In this document: positions 35,145 through 44,538 of the stretch, in pieces | Numbering within the stretch: position 1 is the first letter of the stretch | Layout of the letters: each line of letters opens with the position of its first letter | Translations under genes and position numbers: made by a program | The notes under the pieces: model-generated | What the model was told of the DNA's origin: nothing | Seen by the model: the letters and a program-made list of their open reading frames with translations, nothing else | Database searches by the model: none | NCBI GenBank assembly: GCA_017621875.1 | Contig: JAGASE010000001.1 | Location: forward strand, 434,001 to 498,000 | Direction: 5' to 3' | DNA from: Clostridia bacterium | GTDB taxonomy: Bacteria > Bacillota > Clostridia > UBA1381 | DNA: 64,000 bases

Positions 35145-35597
35145 ATGGCTTTAAGAGAAATAAGAAAAAAAGGCGATGAAATCCTTTACAAAAAATGTAA
35201 GGAGGTCATGGTTTTTGATAAAAAGCTCGCAATTTTGCTGGACGATATGTATGAAACCATGCAGAAGCATGACGGCGTCGGGCTTGCCGCACCGCAGGTG
35301 GGAATTTTAAAGCGTGCGGTGGTAGTAGACATCGGCGATGGAAAAATTGAGCTGGTAAATCCGGAGATTATAAAGTCAGAAGGCTCGCAGATTGACCAAG
35401 AGGGCTGCCTTAGTGTCCCCGGAGAATGGGGAAATGTAGAGCGTCCGAACAAAGTTACAGTAAAGGCCTGCGACCGAAACGGCAAAAGCTTTGAAATAAC
35501 CGGCGAGGGACTTCTCGCACGTGCCTTTTGTCACGAAATAGACCATTTAAACGGCGAGCTGTTTCTGGATAAGGTAATAAAAACTGAGGAAGATTAA
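35145..35597 (+). CDS. def: Peptide deformylase
   Basis: A 150-residue metalloenzyme with all three family motifs: [18 protein letters not shown] and HEIDHLNG (metal ligands Cys, His, His and catalytic Glu). It removes the formyl group from new polypeptides. It is 4 bases after priA and 2 before fmt, pairing deformylation with formylation. Confidence 0.97.
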   Translation: MALREIRKKGDEILYKKCKEVMVFDKKLAILLDDMYETMQKHDGVGLAAPQVGILKRAVVVDIGDGKIELVNPEIIKSEGSQIDQEGCLSVPGEWGNVERPNKVTVKACDRNGKSFEITGEGLLARAFCHEIDHLNGELFLDKVIKTEED

Positions 35598-35599
35598 TT

Positions 35600-36523
35600 A
35601 TGAAAATTCTATTTATGGGAACACCGGATATTGCAGCCGAGTGCTTAAAAGCACTGGTAAAAGCAGGGCTTGAGGTTGTAGGAGCGGTAAGTCAGCCCGA
35701 CAGACCAAAGGGCAGAGGACATAAGCTTGTGCCGACAGAGGTTAAGGCGGCTGCCGAGGAAATGGGAATAAGAGTGTATCAGCCGGAAAAACTAAAAAAC
35801 GGCGAGCTTCAAAGCGTACTTGACGAATTAAAGCCCGACCTCATAGCGGTTGTTGCCTACGGTAAAATTTTGCCGAAATATGTGCTTGACTATCCAAAGT
35901 ACGGCTGCATCAACATGCATGCGTCGCTCCTGCCGAAGCTGCGAGGTGCTGCACCTGTTCAGTGGGCGGTTATAAACGGCGAAAAGAAAACGGGTGCGAC
36001 AACAATGCTGATGGACGAGGGACTCGATACCGGCGATATGCTGCTTTGCGAGGAGATTGAAATTGGTGAATATGAGACCTCGGAGGAGCTGTTTGACAGA
36101 ATGGCTGTGCTTGGTGCAGGATTGCTTGTTAAGACCATCAATGAAATTGAAAGTATAACTCCTGTCCCGCAGGAGCATGACAAGCACACCTATGCACCGA
36201 TGATATCCAAGGATATGGCACATATTGACTGGTCAAAAACCACTGATGAAATATCAAAGCTTATCTGTGGCATGAACAGCTGGCCGATGGCATACAGTAT
36301 CTATAACGATGAGATAATGAAAATAATCACTGCCCGAAAGGGTGAGGCTTGCTCCGGCGAGAACGGAGAAATTGTCGGATATGAAAAGGATAAGGGACTT
36401 CGGGTTAAAACCTCCGACGGCTCAATATATATCTTATCAGCACAGTTTCCAAACAGCAAAAGAATGGGTATAGATGAATATTTAAGGGGACACGAAATAA
36501 AATACGGTACAATTTTGAAATGA
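35600..36523 (+). CDS. fmt: Methionyl-tRNA formyltransferase
   Basis: A 307-residue protein with N-terminal formyltransferase domain: FMGTPDIAAECLKAL, SQPDRPKGRG, the catalytic NMHASLLPKLRGAAPVQWAVINGE segment (Asn-His) and the Asp in MDEGLDTGDML. The C-terminal OB-like domain binds tRNA. It formylates initiator Met-tRNA. Confidence 0.97.
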   Translation: MKILFMGTPDIAAECLKALVKAGLEVVGAVSQPDRPKGRGHKLVPTEVKAAAEEMGIRVYQPEKLKNGELQSVLDELKPDLIAVVAYGKILPKYVLDYPKYGCINMHASLLPKLRGAAPVQWAVINGEKKTGATTMLMDEGLDTGDMLLCEEIEIGEYETSEELFDRMAVLGAGLLVKTINEIESITPVPQEHDKHTYAPMISKDMAHIDWSKTTDEISKLICGMNSWPMAYSIYNDEIMKIITARKGEACSGENGEIVGYEKDKGLRVKTSDGSIYILSAQFPNSKRMGIDEYLRGHEIKYGTILK

Positions 36524-36535
36524 GGTGTAGTATTT

Positions 36536-37222
36536 ATGTTTTTTTATGACCCGACATATATATTGGTGATTTTGGGATTTTTGTTTGCAACTATTGCTTC
36601 GACAGGCGTGCAGAGTGCTTTTCGTAAATATTCCGAGGTGAAAAGCTACCGCCGCTATACAGGAGCGGACGCAGCAAGAAAAATTCTTGACGATAACGGA
36701 CTTTATAATATCCGAGTGGAGCATATCAGCGGAAATTTGAGCGACCACTATGACCCGACGGCGAATGTGATAAGACTTTCTGACTCGACATATGCCTCCG
36801 ATTCGGTTGCGGCGATAGGCGTTGCTGCACATGAGGCAGGTCACGCCGTTCAGCACGCTGTAGGATATGTGCCGATAAAGGTGCGTAATGCAATCGTGCC
36901 GGTGGTTAATATTTGCTCAACACTGTCAATGCCGCTGTTTATCATAGGATTACTTTTGGGAGCGGCAGGACTTGCAAATATAGGAATAATCCTCTTCAGC
37001 GGTGCATTGGTTTTCCAGCTTGTGACGCTTCCGGTGGAGTTTGATGCAAGCAGGCGTGCTTTGAAAATTTTAAACACAAGTGCGATGCTTGATGAGGAGG
37101 AGCTTCGCGGTGCAAAAAAGGTGCTGCGTGCTGCCGCGATGACTTATGTTGCCGCAGTGCTTTCTTCGGCACTACAACTACTGAGACTGATAATGCTCAA
37201 CAATTCACGTAATCGCGATTAG
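36536..37222 (+). CDS. Zinc metallopeptidase, YugP family
   Basis: A 228-residue membrane protein with the zinc-binding motif HEAGHAVQH (about residue 97) and a downstream Glu ligand region (PVEFDASRRAL). Spans occur at the N-terminus (YILVILGFLFATIAS), in the middle (two adjacent spans, about residues 120-165) and at the C-terminus. Substrate unknown. YugP-type genes are often near rsmB in Clostridia. Confidence 0.9.
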   Translation: MFFYDPTYILVILGFLFATIASTGVQSAFRKYSEVKSYRRYTGADAARKILDDNGLYNIRVEHISGNLSDHYDPTANVIRLSDSTYASDSVAAIGVAAHEAGHAVQHAVGYVPIKVRNAIVPVVNICSTLSMPLFIIGLLLGAAGLANIGIILFSGALVFQLVTLPVEFDASRRALKILNTSAMLDEEELRGAKKVLRAAAMTYVAAVLSSALQLLRLIMLNNSRNRD

Positions 37223-37387
37223 TGCGAAAAATAAGCTATGCATCTCACGTGTATTCGGAACTTGAAGTATAAGCATACGTCGGCGTTCCTCATAAACGCA
37301 ATCTGCATGCTTCTTTTCCGCACAAATGCAATTAAGAAAAAGCTACACATCTCACACTTACAATAATGCTACGGAAGGAAAAATATC
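37223..37387 (+). other. Intergenic region before rsmB with a 16-base direct repeat
   Basis: AAGCTATGCATCTCAC (37233-37248) recurs as AAGCTACACATCTCAC (37340-37355). The start of the region (TTAGTGCGAA, 37219-37228) matches the plus-strand form of the invariant core of the small RNA array at 11.7-12.1 kb. No promoter, terminator or ORF was recognised here. Confidence 0.45.
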
Positions 37388-38671
37388 ATGGCAAATCCAA
37401 GAGAAACGGCTCTGTTAACGCTTTACGAAATTGAATATAACGGTGCTTATTCCAACATGGCATTAAAGGACGCACTTGAAAGGGTTTCGGACAGTCGTGA
37501 CAAAGCCTTTATAACTCAGCTTACCTACGGCGTTGTGAGAAGAAAGCTTACACTTGATTATATAATTTCAAAATACTCAAAAACAAAGCTTAAAAAGCTT
37601 TCTAAATTTGTACTTCTGATTTTACGTATGGGCGTATATCAGCTGTATTTCACCGATAAAATCCCGGATTCGGCGGCAGTGAATGAAAGCGTCAAGCTTG
37701 CAAAAAGGTACTGCGGAAAATCTGCGGGATTTGTAAACGGGATTTTGCATTCGGCGGTAAGAGGACGTGATACTCTTGAGTATCCCAAGGGCAGAATTGA
37801 ATTTTTGTCGGTAAAATATTCCTTCACCGAGGAAATGGTAAAAATTTTTGACAAGCTTGATTTTTGCGAAGAGCTTCTGTCGGCGTTAAATACCGAGCCG
37901 AAAACGACTATTCGTTTAAACTCTCTGCTTTATGATGGAACAGAGCCTGATGGTATTGAATCGGAAAAAAGTCCGCTTTATGAGTATGCAAGAACTGTAA
38001 AGGGCTTTGATGTAGCAAGCTCAAAGGGTTATTTGAGCGGCAAATTTATACCGCAGGATGTCGCCGCAATGATGGCGAGTGTGGCACTTACGCCAAAAGC
38101 GGGCGATACCTGCATTGATGTGTGTGCCGCACCCGGCGGAAAAACCACGCATTTAGCAGAGCTTATGCAAAACAAGGGAAGGATTTTAGCATTTGATATC
38201 CACCCGCATAAAATCGAAATTATAAAGAAAAATGCCGAAAGAATGGGAATTAACATTATTGAGGCAGAATGTCATGACGCGGCAGAACTGAAGGAAGAAC
38301 TAATCGGAACTGCGGACAGAGTTTTAGCCGATGTTCCATGTTCGGGGCTTGGAATAATACGAAGAAAGCCCGATATAAAATGGCATAAGGAGAATGCGGC
38401 GGAGCTGCCGATTTTGCAGTACAGGATTTTGGAAAATGCCGCAAAATATTTAAAGCCGGGCGGCGAGCTGGTATACAGCACCTGCACGCTTGACCGACGT
38501 GAAAATGAAGATGTTATATGTGAATTTGTTAAGCGAAATAAGGAGTATGAATTTGTGAGGATAGAGCTTCCCGAGCCTTTAATGCGTGAAAACGAAGGCT
38601 ATATAACGCTTTATCCAAACATAGATAACACTGACGGATTTTTTATTTCCAAGATAAAAAGGGTAATGTGA
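37388..38671 (+). CDS. rsmB: 16S rRNA m5C967 methyltransferase
   Basis: A 427-residue protein with an N-terminal NusB-like RNA-binding domain (ETALLTLYEIEYNGAYSNMAL, residues 5-25) and a Rossmann methyltransferase domain: SAM-binding DVCAAPGGKTTHLAELM, LADVPCSGLGIIRRKPD, and the catalytic-Cys region STCTLDRRENEDVI. GGAAGGAAAAAT precedes the ATG. It overlaps the rlmN start. Confidence 0.96.
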   Translation: MANPRETALLTLYEIEYNGAYSNMALKDALERVSDSRDKAFITQLTYGVVRRKLTLDYIISKYSKTKLKKLSKFVLLILRMGVYQLYFTDKIPDSAAVNESVKLAKRYCGKSAGFVNGILHSAVRGRDTLEYPKGRIEFLSVKYSFTEEMVKIFDKLDFCEELLSALNTEPKTTIRLNSLLYDGTEPDGIESEKSPLYEYARTVKGFDVASSKGYLSGKFIPQDVAAMMASVALTPKAGDTCIDVCAAPGGKTTHLAELMQNKGRILAFDIHPHKIEIIKKNAERMGINIIEAECHDAAELKEELIGTADRVLADVPCSGLGIIRRKPDIKWHKENAAELPILQYRILENAAKYLKPGGELVYSTCTLDRRENEDVICEFVKRNKEYEFVRIELPEPLMRENEGYITLYPNIDNTDGFFISKIKRVM

Positions 38672-39690
38672 TGATAGATTTAAAGGACTTTGAATTTGAT
38701 GAGCTGGCGGAATTTTTAAAAGAGCTGGGCGAGCCGAAATTTCGTGCAAAGCAGATTTTTTCATGGCTCCATAAGGGCGTGGAGAGCTTTGATGAAATGA
38801 CAAATCTTTCAAAAAATACGCGTGAAAAGCTTTCCAAGCAGTGCGTTGTCTCAACCTTGAAAATACGCGAGAAATATGTTTCAAAGATAGATAAAACCAC
38901 AAAATATTTATTTGAGCTGCCCGACGGCAACTGCATAGAGAGCGTAGTTATGTACTATAAGCATGGTATTTCGATATGCATTTCGTCGCAGGTGGGCTGC
39001 CGTATGGGCTGTGGCTTTTGTGCGTCCACGATTGGCGGACTTTACCGAAGTCTTACGCCGGGAGAAATTTTAAATCAGGTGATTTTTGCCGGGAAGGATA
39101 TAGGCGAGAGAATAAGCAATATCGTAATGATGGGCATTGGCGAGCCGCTTGACAATTTTGATAATGTTGTAAAATTTTTGCATAATGTAAATCATCCCGA
39201 TGGTATAAATATAGGGTACAGGCATATTTCGCTGTCAACCTGCGGAGTTGTGCCGAAAATCTACGAGCTTGCCGAAAAAAATCTGCCGATTACGCTGTCG
39301 GTTTCACTGCATGCACCAAACAACGAAATACGAAGCTCGATAATGCCGATAAATAAAAAATATCCGATAGAAGAGCTGATAAAGGCGTGCAGGGATTATA
39401 TAAAGGCGACGGGACGCAGAATAAGCTTTGAATATTCGCTGATAAGCGGAGTGAACGATTCTGCGGAAAATGCCGATGAACTGACAGGTCTTTTGAAGGG
39501 AATGCTTGCACATGTGAATTTAATTCCCGTAAACAAAATTGAGGAACGGGATTATCATAAGGGCGATAAAAAAGAAATACGGGCGTTTTGCGAAAGGCTT
39601 TGTGCAAAGGGAATAAACGCAACGGTGCGGCGTGAGCTGGGCAGTGACATTCAGGCGTCCTGCGGTCAACTGAGAAAAAAGCTTTTGTAA
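38671..39690 (+). CDS. rlmN: 23S rRNA/tRNA m2A methyltransferase RlmN
   Basis: A 339-residue radical SAM enzyme with C-x3-C-x2-C in SQVGCRMGCGFCAST, GIGEPLDNFDNV, and the catalytic Cys in LGSDIQASCGQL near the C-terminus. It methylates A2503 of 23S rRNA and A37 of some tRNAs. The ATG overlaps the rsmB TGA (TGATG); a GTG one codon earlier is possible. Confidence 0.96.
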   Translation: MIDLKDFEFDELAEFLKELGEPKFRAKQIFSWLHKGVESFDEMTNLSKNTREKLSKQCVVSTLKIREKYVSKIDKTTKYLFELPDGNCIESVVMYYKHGISICISSQVGCRMGCGFCASTIGGLYRSLTPGEILNQVIFAGKDIGERISNIVMMGIGEPLDNFDNVVKFLHNVNHPDGINIGYRHISLSTCGVVPKIYELAEKNLPITLSVSLHAPNNEIRSSIMPINKKYPIEELIKACRDYIKATGRRISFEYSLISGVNDSAENADELTGLLKGMLAHVNLIPVNKIEERDYHKGDKKEIRAFCERLCAKGINATVRRELGSDIQASCGQLRKKLL

Positions 39691-39720
39691 TATAAAATTT
39701 TTTGGAAATGAGGTGATTTT

Positions 39721-40446
39721 ATGAGAATGGGGGCGTGCTCTGATATGGGCAGAGTGCGGAAAATCAATGAGGACAGTTATTTTTCGTACCAAAATGAAAA
39801 TCTTGTCGGCGGAATGGTTGCAGACGGCATGGGAGGCTATAAGGCAGGCGAGGTTGCGAGCAGAATGACTACCATGATAGTAAAGGACCACATTATAAGA
39901 AAATTTAACCCTGATATGGATTATGTGGAGCTTGGTGAGATGATACGCAGAGCGTTTATCGAAGCAAATTCCGAGATTTATGAATATTCGCGTCATCACG
40001 AGGAGGCGGCGGGTATGGGAACAACGGCGTCAATGGCGTTTGTGTACCGAAATAAGCTCATCGTTGTTCACGTGGGTGACAGCAGAGTTTATACCATTTC
40101 GGAGGATTCAATAAATCAGGTAACAACCGACCATTCTTTTGTGCAGGAGCTTTTAAGGCGAGGCAGAATCACCAGTGATGACGCAAAAAATCACCCTCAG
40201 AAAAATCTGATAACGCGTGCAATCGGAACAGAGCCGTCAATCAAGGTGGACGTAAGTATACGGGATTATAACGGCGAGGTTGTTTTTATAAGCTCGGACG
40301 GTCTTACAAACCTTGTAAGCGACGCACAGATTATGAGCATAATTAACGAAAATGAAGACCTGCAGGAGGGTGTGGACGCACTTGTGCTTCTTGCCAACAA
40401 AAAGGGCGGCAACGACAACATCACCTGTCTTGCATTTGATATATGA
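39721..40446 (+). CDS. stp: PP2C-family Ser/Thr phosphatase
   Basis: A 241-residue protein phosphatase with the metal-binding motifs of PP2C in order: SDMGRVRKINEDSY, VADGMGGYKAGEVAS, VVHVGDSRVY, and GGNDNITCL near the end. It reverses phosphorylation by the kinase encoded next (PrpC/PrkC pair of Firmicutes). Confidence 0.96.
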   Translation: MRMGACSDMGRVRKINEDSYFSYQNENLVGGMVADGMGGYKAGEVASRMTTMIVKDHIIRKFNPDMDYVELGEMIRRAFIEANSEIYEYSRHHEEAAGMGTTASMAFVYRNKLIVVHVGDSRVYTISEDSINQVTTDHSFVQELLRRGRITSDDAKNHPQKNLITRAIGTEPSIKVDVSIRDYNGEVVFISSDGLTNLVSDAQIMSIINENEDLQEGVDALVLLANKKGGNDNITCLAFDI

Positions 40447-40465
40447 TTGAAAGGAGCTTTCTTTT

Positions 40466-42385
40466 ATGAATTCGGATTATTTGGTGGGTAAGGTTATCGG
40501 TAATCGATACGAAATTGTTGAAAAAATCGGTTCAGGCGGCATGGCTACAGTTTACAAGGCGAAATGCCATGTTTTAAACAGATATGTGGCACTTAAGGTT
40601 TTAAAGGATTCCTTAAAGTTTGACCCGGAAGTTGTAAAAAAATTCAATACCGAATCAAGGGCGGCGGCACGCTTGTCGCATCCGAATATCGTGCAGGTAT
40701 ATGATGTGGGCGAAAGTGGAGAGCTCGACTACATAGTAATGGAATTTGTGGACGGGATTACGCTTAAGGAATATATACAAAATAAGGGCAGACTTTCCTG
40801 GAGCAAGGCGTGTGATTTTGCGGCACAAATCGGCAGAGCATTGGACTGTGCACATGCAAACAATATTGTTCATCGCGACATAAAGCCGCATAATGTGCTT
40901 ATGGCAAGGGATGGAATGCTTAAAGTTGCAGACTTTGGAATTGCACAGGCAACAAGCAGCGAAACACTTGTCGCAGGAAGCGGCGGTATGGGCTCGGTGC
41001 ATTATATTTCGCCGGAGCAGGCACGCGGCGGCTTTACAAATGAACGCAGCGATATATATTCCCTCGGCGTGGTGCTTTATGAAATGTTAACGGGCGAGGT
41101 GCCTTTTGACGGGGCGAATCCTGTTGCAATCGCAATCACCAAGCTGGAGCAGGATCCTAAGGATTTGCGTATAATAAATCCTGAAATTCCGGATAGGGTT
41201 GCCGAAATTGTTATGAAGGCAATTTCCAAGGAGCAGCATTTAAGATATCAGTCGGCAGCGGCTATGGTAAGCGATTTGGAGGCGGTTATAGGTACTGTCC
41301 ATGCGGTATCGGAGGAGATAGAGGACAGGTTTGAAACCAAGCGTATAAATGAGCAGCAGACGAAAGAGGAGTATGCTATGCGTCGTAATACAAGAAATAA
41401 AAAGCGTCAGCAAATCAAAAGAAACCGCCTTATTGTTTTAGCGGTTTTGGCAGCTTTGGTAATCGGAATTTTGACTTTTTCATTTATGAGCGGCGGTGCA
41501 CAGGAGTATCAGGTTCCCGACCTTACCAACATGACGCTTGAGGAGGCGGAGGCAACCCTTGAAGCGGCAGAGCTGAGGCTTAATGAAAAGATTGAATATG
41601 AGCCTTCGGACGAGGTTGAAGAAGGCAGGGTTATAAAGCAGAATCCGGGATTTAATCAATATGTAAAGAAGAACAGAAAGATTACCGTTACATTAAGCTC
41701 AGCAGGAGAAGGTGCAGATCTTAAAATTCCCGATGTTGAAAATCTGAAATATGAGGACGCAAAAAAGCGTCTTGAGGTACAGGGCTTTAAATGCGAGCTT
41801 GTGGAGGAATTTAGTGAGACTATTCAGTATGGCTATGTAATAAGACAGTCACCTAAAGCAGGAGAAGATGCCGAGAAGGGCGATACCGTAAAGGTATATG
41901 TCAGTGCAGAGGAGGAGACACCTGAGGTTGAGCAGGCTGTTGTGCCAAAGGTTACAGGTCACACAGAAAGCGAGGCACGCTCGTTAATAGCGGCTGCAGG
42001 ACTTATGGTAGGCGAGGTTGAAACGCAGGAGAGCGAATCGGTTGAAGGAACTGTCATAGCACAGACGCCATCTGCAAAAACCGGAGTGGAAAAAGGCTCA
42101 AAGGTAAATATTGTCGTAAGCCGCGGAATGTCAACACCGACGCCTACGCCTCCTCAGACGCCGGTGGCGGAAATGAAGAGAAAAACCCTTACAATAACCA
42201 TTCCCGATGACGCAAATGAAACAGTGCATATAAAGGTTGTTGCCAACGGAAAGACTATTCACGACAAGACTCATGCAAAATCTGAGGGAACGGTTGACAT
42301 AGTTGTGCAGTCCTCAAAGGATGCAAGCGTTCAGGCGTATATAGACGGCAAGTTAGTTGTAGACAGAGTGATTTCGTTTGACTGA
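40466..42385 (+). CDS. prkC: Membrane Ser/Thr protein kinase with PASTA repeats
   Basis: A 639-residue kinase. The cytoplasmic kinase domain (about residues 14-275) has glycine loop IGSGGMATVYKA, catalytic Lys44, HRDIKPHNVL and DFGIAQ. A basic juxtamembrane stretch and a single span (LIVLAVLAALVIGILTF, about residues 325-341) lead to three extracellular PASTA repeats, then a Thr-Pro linker and a C-terminal beta domain of about 70 residues not found in all PrkC proteins. PASTA repeats sense muropeptides or lipid II; in spores PrkC triggers germination. Confidence 0.96.
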   Translation: MNSDYLVGKVIGNRYEIVEKIGSGGMATVYKAKCHVLNRYVALKVLKDSLKFDPEVVKKFNTESRAAARLSHPNIVQVYDVGESGELDYIVMEFVDGITLKEYIQNKGRLSWSKACDFAAQIGRALDCAHANNIVHRDIKPHNVLMARDGMLKVADFGIAQATSSETLVAGSGGMGSVHYISPEQARGGFTNERSDIYSLGVVLYEMLTGEVPFDGANPVAIAITKLEQDPKDLRIINPEIPDRVAEIVMKAISKEQHLRYQSAAAMVSDLEAVIGTVHAVSEEIEDRFETKRINEQQTKEEYAMRRNTRNKKRQQIKRNRLIVLAVLAALVIGILTFSFMSGGAQEYQVPDLTNMTLEEAEATLEAAELRLNEKIEYEPSDEVEEGRVIKQNPGFNQYVKKNRKITVTLSSAGEGADLKIPDVENLKYEDAKKRLEVQGFKCELVEEFSETIQYGYVIRQSPKAGEDAEKGDTVKVYVSAEEETPEVEQAVVPKVTGHTESEARSLIAAAGLMVGEVETQESESVEGTVIAQTPSAKTGVEKGSKVNIVVSRGMSTPTPTPPQTPVAEMKRKTLTITIPDDANETVHIKVVANGKTIHDKTHAKSEGTVDIVVQSSKDASVQAYIDGKLVVDRVISFD

Positions 42386-42386
42386 T

Positions 42387-43250
42387 ATGAAGGGAAAGAT
42401 AATTAAAGGAATCGGTGGCTTTTACTATGTAAAGGCTACCGATAATAACGTTTATGAATGTAAGGCACGCGGAATTTTTCGCAAGGATAATATAAAGCCG
42501 TGCATCGGAGACAGAGTGGAAATTTCGATTGAAAACGGCAAGGGCAGCATTGACAAAATATATGAAAGAAGCTCGCATCTTATCCGTCCGCCGGTCGCAA
42601 ACATAGATATTCTGGTAATTGTTGCTGCGGCGACAGACCCGGAGCCGAATGTATTTTTGATAGACAAGCTCCTGGTTAATGCAGAAGAAAGCGGAATTTG
42701 TCCTATTATTCTGGTCAACAAAACCGACGTAAAATCGGGAAAAGAGCTGCGGGAGATTTATCAAAAGGCAGGCTACTGTGTGCTTGAAGTCAGTGCGGCA
42801 AGCGAAGACGGATTTGAAAAGCTGCTGCCTTATTTAAAGGATAAAACCTCGGCATTTGCAGGACTTTCCGGTGTGGGGAAATCTACAATTTTAAATCTTT
42901 TGACCGATACCTGTCAGGAAACAGGCAGCGTTTCGGAAAAAATAAAAAGAGGCAGGCATACCACACGGCATGTGGAGCTTTTGGAGCTTGCCGGCGGCGG
43001 ATTTGTACTTGACACTCCGGGGTTTAGCTCATTTGAGGTAAATCGCATAAAGGCGGCGGATTTATATAAATATTTTCCCGAAATGCGGGATTTTGGCGAC
43101 AGCTGCCGTTTTAAGGGCTGCTCGCATATAAATGAGCCGGACTGCGTTATTAAGCAGCGGCTTGCGTGCGGTGAGATAGCTCAAAGCCGTTACGAAAGCT
43201 ATGTTGAGCTTTATAATCAACTAAAAAATATAAAGGATTGGGAAAAATAA
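42387..43250 (+). CDS. rsgA: Ribosome small-subunit GTPase RsgA
   Basis: A 287-residue circularly permuted GTPase: OB domain, then G4 (LVNKTDV) ahead of the P-loop (GLSGVGKST) and G3 (DTPGFSSF), followed by the zinc-binding C-terminal region (C-x4-C-x-H...C in SCRFKGCSHINEPDC). It assists 30S maturation. The start after the prkC stop is uncertain: ATG 42387 is preferred over an in-frame TTG at 42378; neither has a strong Shine-Dalgarno. Confidence 0.93.
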   Translation: MKGKIIKGIGGFYYVKATDNNVYECKARGIFRKDNIKPCIGDRVEISIENGKGSIDKIYERSSHLIRPPVANIDILVIVAAATDPEPNVFLIDKLLVNAEESGICPIILVNKTDVKSGKELREIYQKAGYCVLEVSAASEDGFEKLLPYLKDKTSAFAGLSGVGKSTILNLLTDTCQETGSVSEKIKRGRHTTRHVELLELAGGGFVLDTPGFSSFEVNRIKAADLYKYFPEMRDFGDSCRFKGCSHINEPDCVIKQRLACGEIAQSRYESYVELYNQLKNIKDWEK

Positions 43251-43885
43251 TGATACTATCACCATCAATGCTTTCCGCTGATTTTTCGGTTTTGGGAGAG
43301 CAGATTAAGGAAATTGAAGAAGCAGGAGCGAAGTGGCTTCATATCGACGTTATGGACGGCATTTTTGTGCCGAATATTAGCTTCGGAGCGTGTGTTTATA
43401 AATGCTTACGCAAGATATCGGGACTGTTTTTTGACGTGCATCTGATGATTACCGAGCCTGAGAGGTATATCGAAAGCTTTGCCGATGCGGGAGCGGACAT
43501 GATAACCTTCCATGTGGAGGCAACCGAGAAAGCGGAGGAATGTATAGATTTGATTCATTCCCTCGGTAAAAAGGCAGGAATCTCGTTAAATCCGGGAACG
43601 CCTGTTGAGGCGGTGAAACCGTATCTTGAAAAGGTGGATATGGTGCTTGTTATGAGTGTTAATCCGGGACATGGCGGACAAAAGTACATAGAATCGGTAA
43701 ATCCGAAGATAACAGAGCTTAGAAGACTGTGCGGCGAGGATTTTCTTATCGAGGTTGACGGCGGCATTAAAAAGGATAACATAAAGGCTGTTTTAGAATG
43801 CGGTGCAAATGTTATTGTTGCAGGCTCTGCGGTGTTTAATGACGATATTACAGGCTCTGTAAAGGGACTTTTAGAAGAGGTTTAA
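43250..43885 (+). CDS. rpe: Ribulose-phosphate 3-epimerase
   Basis: A 211-residue TIM-barrel enzyme: LSPSMLSADF, HIDVMDGIFVPNISFG, DVHLMI, NPGHGGQ and EVDGGI are all present, covering the metal ligands and the two catalytic Asp. It interconverts ribulose-5-P and xylulose-5-P. Its ATG overlaps the rsgA stop (TAATG) with AAAGGATTGGG upstream. Confidence 0.96.
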   Translation: MILSPSMLSADFSVLGEQIKEIEEAGAKWLHIDVMDGIFVPNISFGACVYKCLRKISGLFFDVHLMITEPERYIESFADAGADMITFHVEATEKAEECIDLIHSLGKKAGISLNPGTPVEAVKPYLEKVDMVLVMSVNPGHGGQKYIESVNPKITELRRLCGEDFLIEVDGGIKKDNIKAVLECGANVIVAGSAVFNDDITGSVKGLLEEV

Positions 43886-43931
43886 GGAGTTTTGCAGCAA
43901 AGGCTGATAATGGAAGGAAATTTTTTGAAAC

Positions 43932-44537
43932 ATGAGAGCAGTAATTATCTGCGGCGGAAATGTCGGAGAATACATAAATAAATATATAGAAGACGGGGAT
44001 TTTATAATTTGTGCCGACAGCGGCTATGACCGTGCGAAAAGCTGCGGAATTTCACCCGATATCGTGATAGGCGATATGGATTCTGTAGAAAGCCGCGACC
44101 TGCCTGAGAATAAGATTGTATATCCTGCACGCAAGGATTTTACCGACAGTGAGCTTGTAGTTCACTATGCACTTGAGCATGGTTTTTCCGACGTGCTGCT
44201 TTTCGGCATGATTGGAACGAGAATGGATCATACTCTTGCCAATATTTCGCTGCTTGAACAGCTAAAGGGTATAAATGCGGTGATAATTGACGAGTATAAC
44301 GAGATATATTTTGCAGAGAGTGAGATGACAATTTGTGGAAACATCGGTGATACCATTTCAATTATTCCGTTTGGCGGCGATGCTGTCGGAGTTACAACAA
44401 GCGGACTTGATTATCCGCTTTCGGGCGGAGTGATAAAAAGCGGGACAAGCCTCGGCGTCAGCAATATGATGACTGCAGAAAGCTGCAGTATTAAAATAGA
44501 CAAGGGTACCGCCTTTGTTATAAGGAGCAGAGATTAG
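43932..44537 (+). CDS. thiN: Thiamine pyrophosphokinase
   Basis: A 201-residue protein with family motifs CADSGYDRA, IGDMDSVE, and DFTDSELVVHYAL, plus GTRMDHTLANI. It converts thiamine to thiamine diphosphate. It closes the conserved prkC-rsgA-rpe-thiN order and is followed after one base by a cysteine desulfurase gene. Confidence 0.94.
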   Translation: MRAVIICGGNVGEYINKYIEDGDFIICADSGYDRAKSCGISPDIVIGDMDSVESRDLPENKIVYPARKDFTDSELVVHYALEHGFSDVLLFGMIGTRMDHTLANISLLEQLKGINAVIIDEYNEIYFAESEMTICGNIGDTISIIPFGGDAVGVTTSGLDYPLSGGVIKSGTSLGVSNMMTAESCSIKIDKGTAFVIRSRD

Positions 44538-44538
44538 A

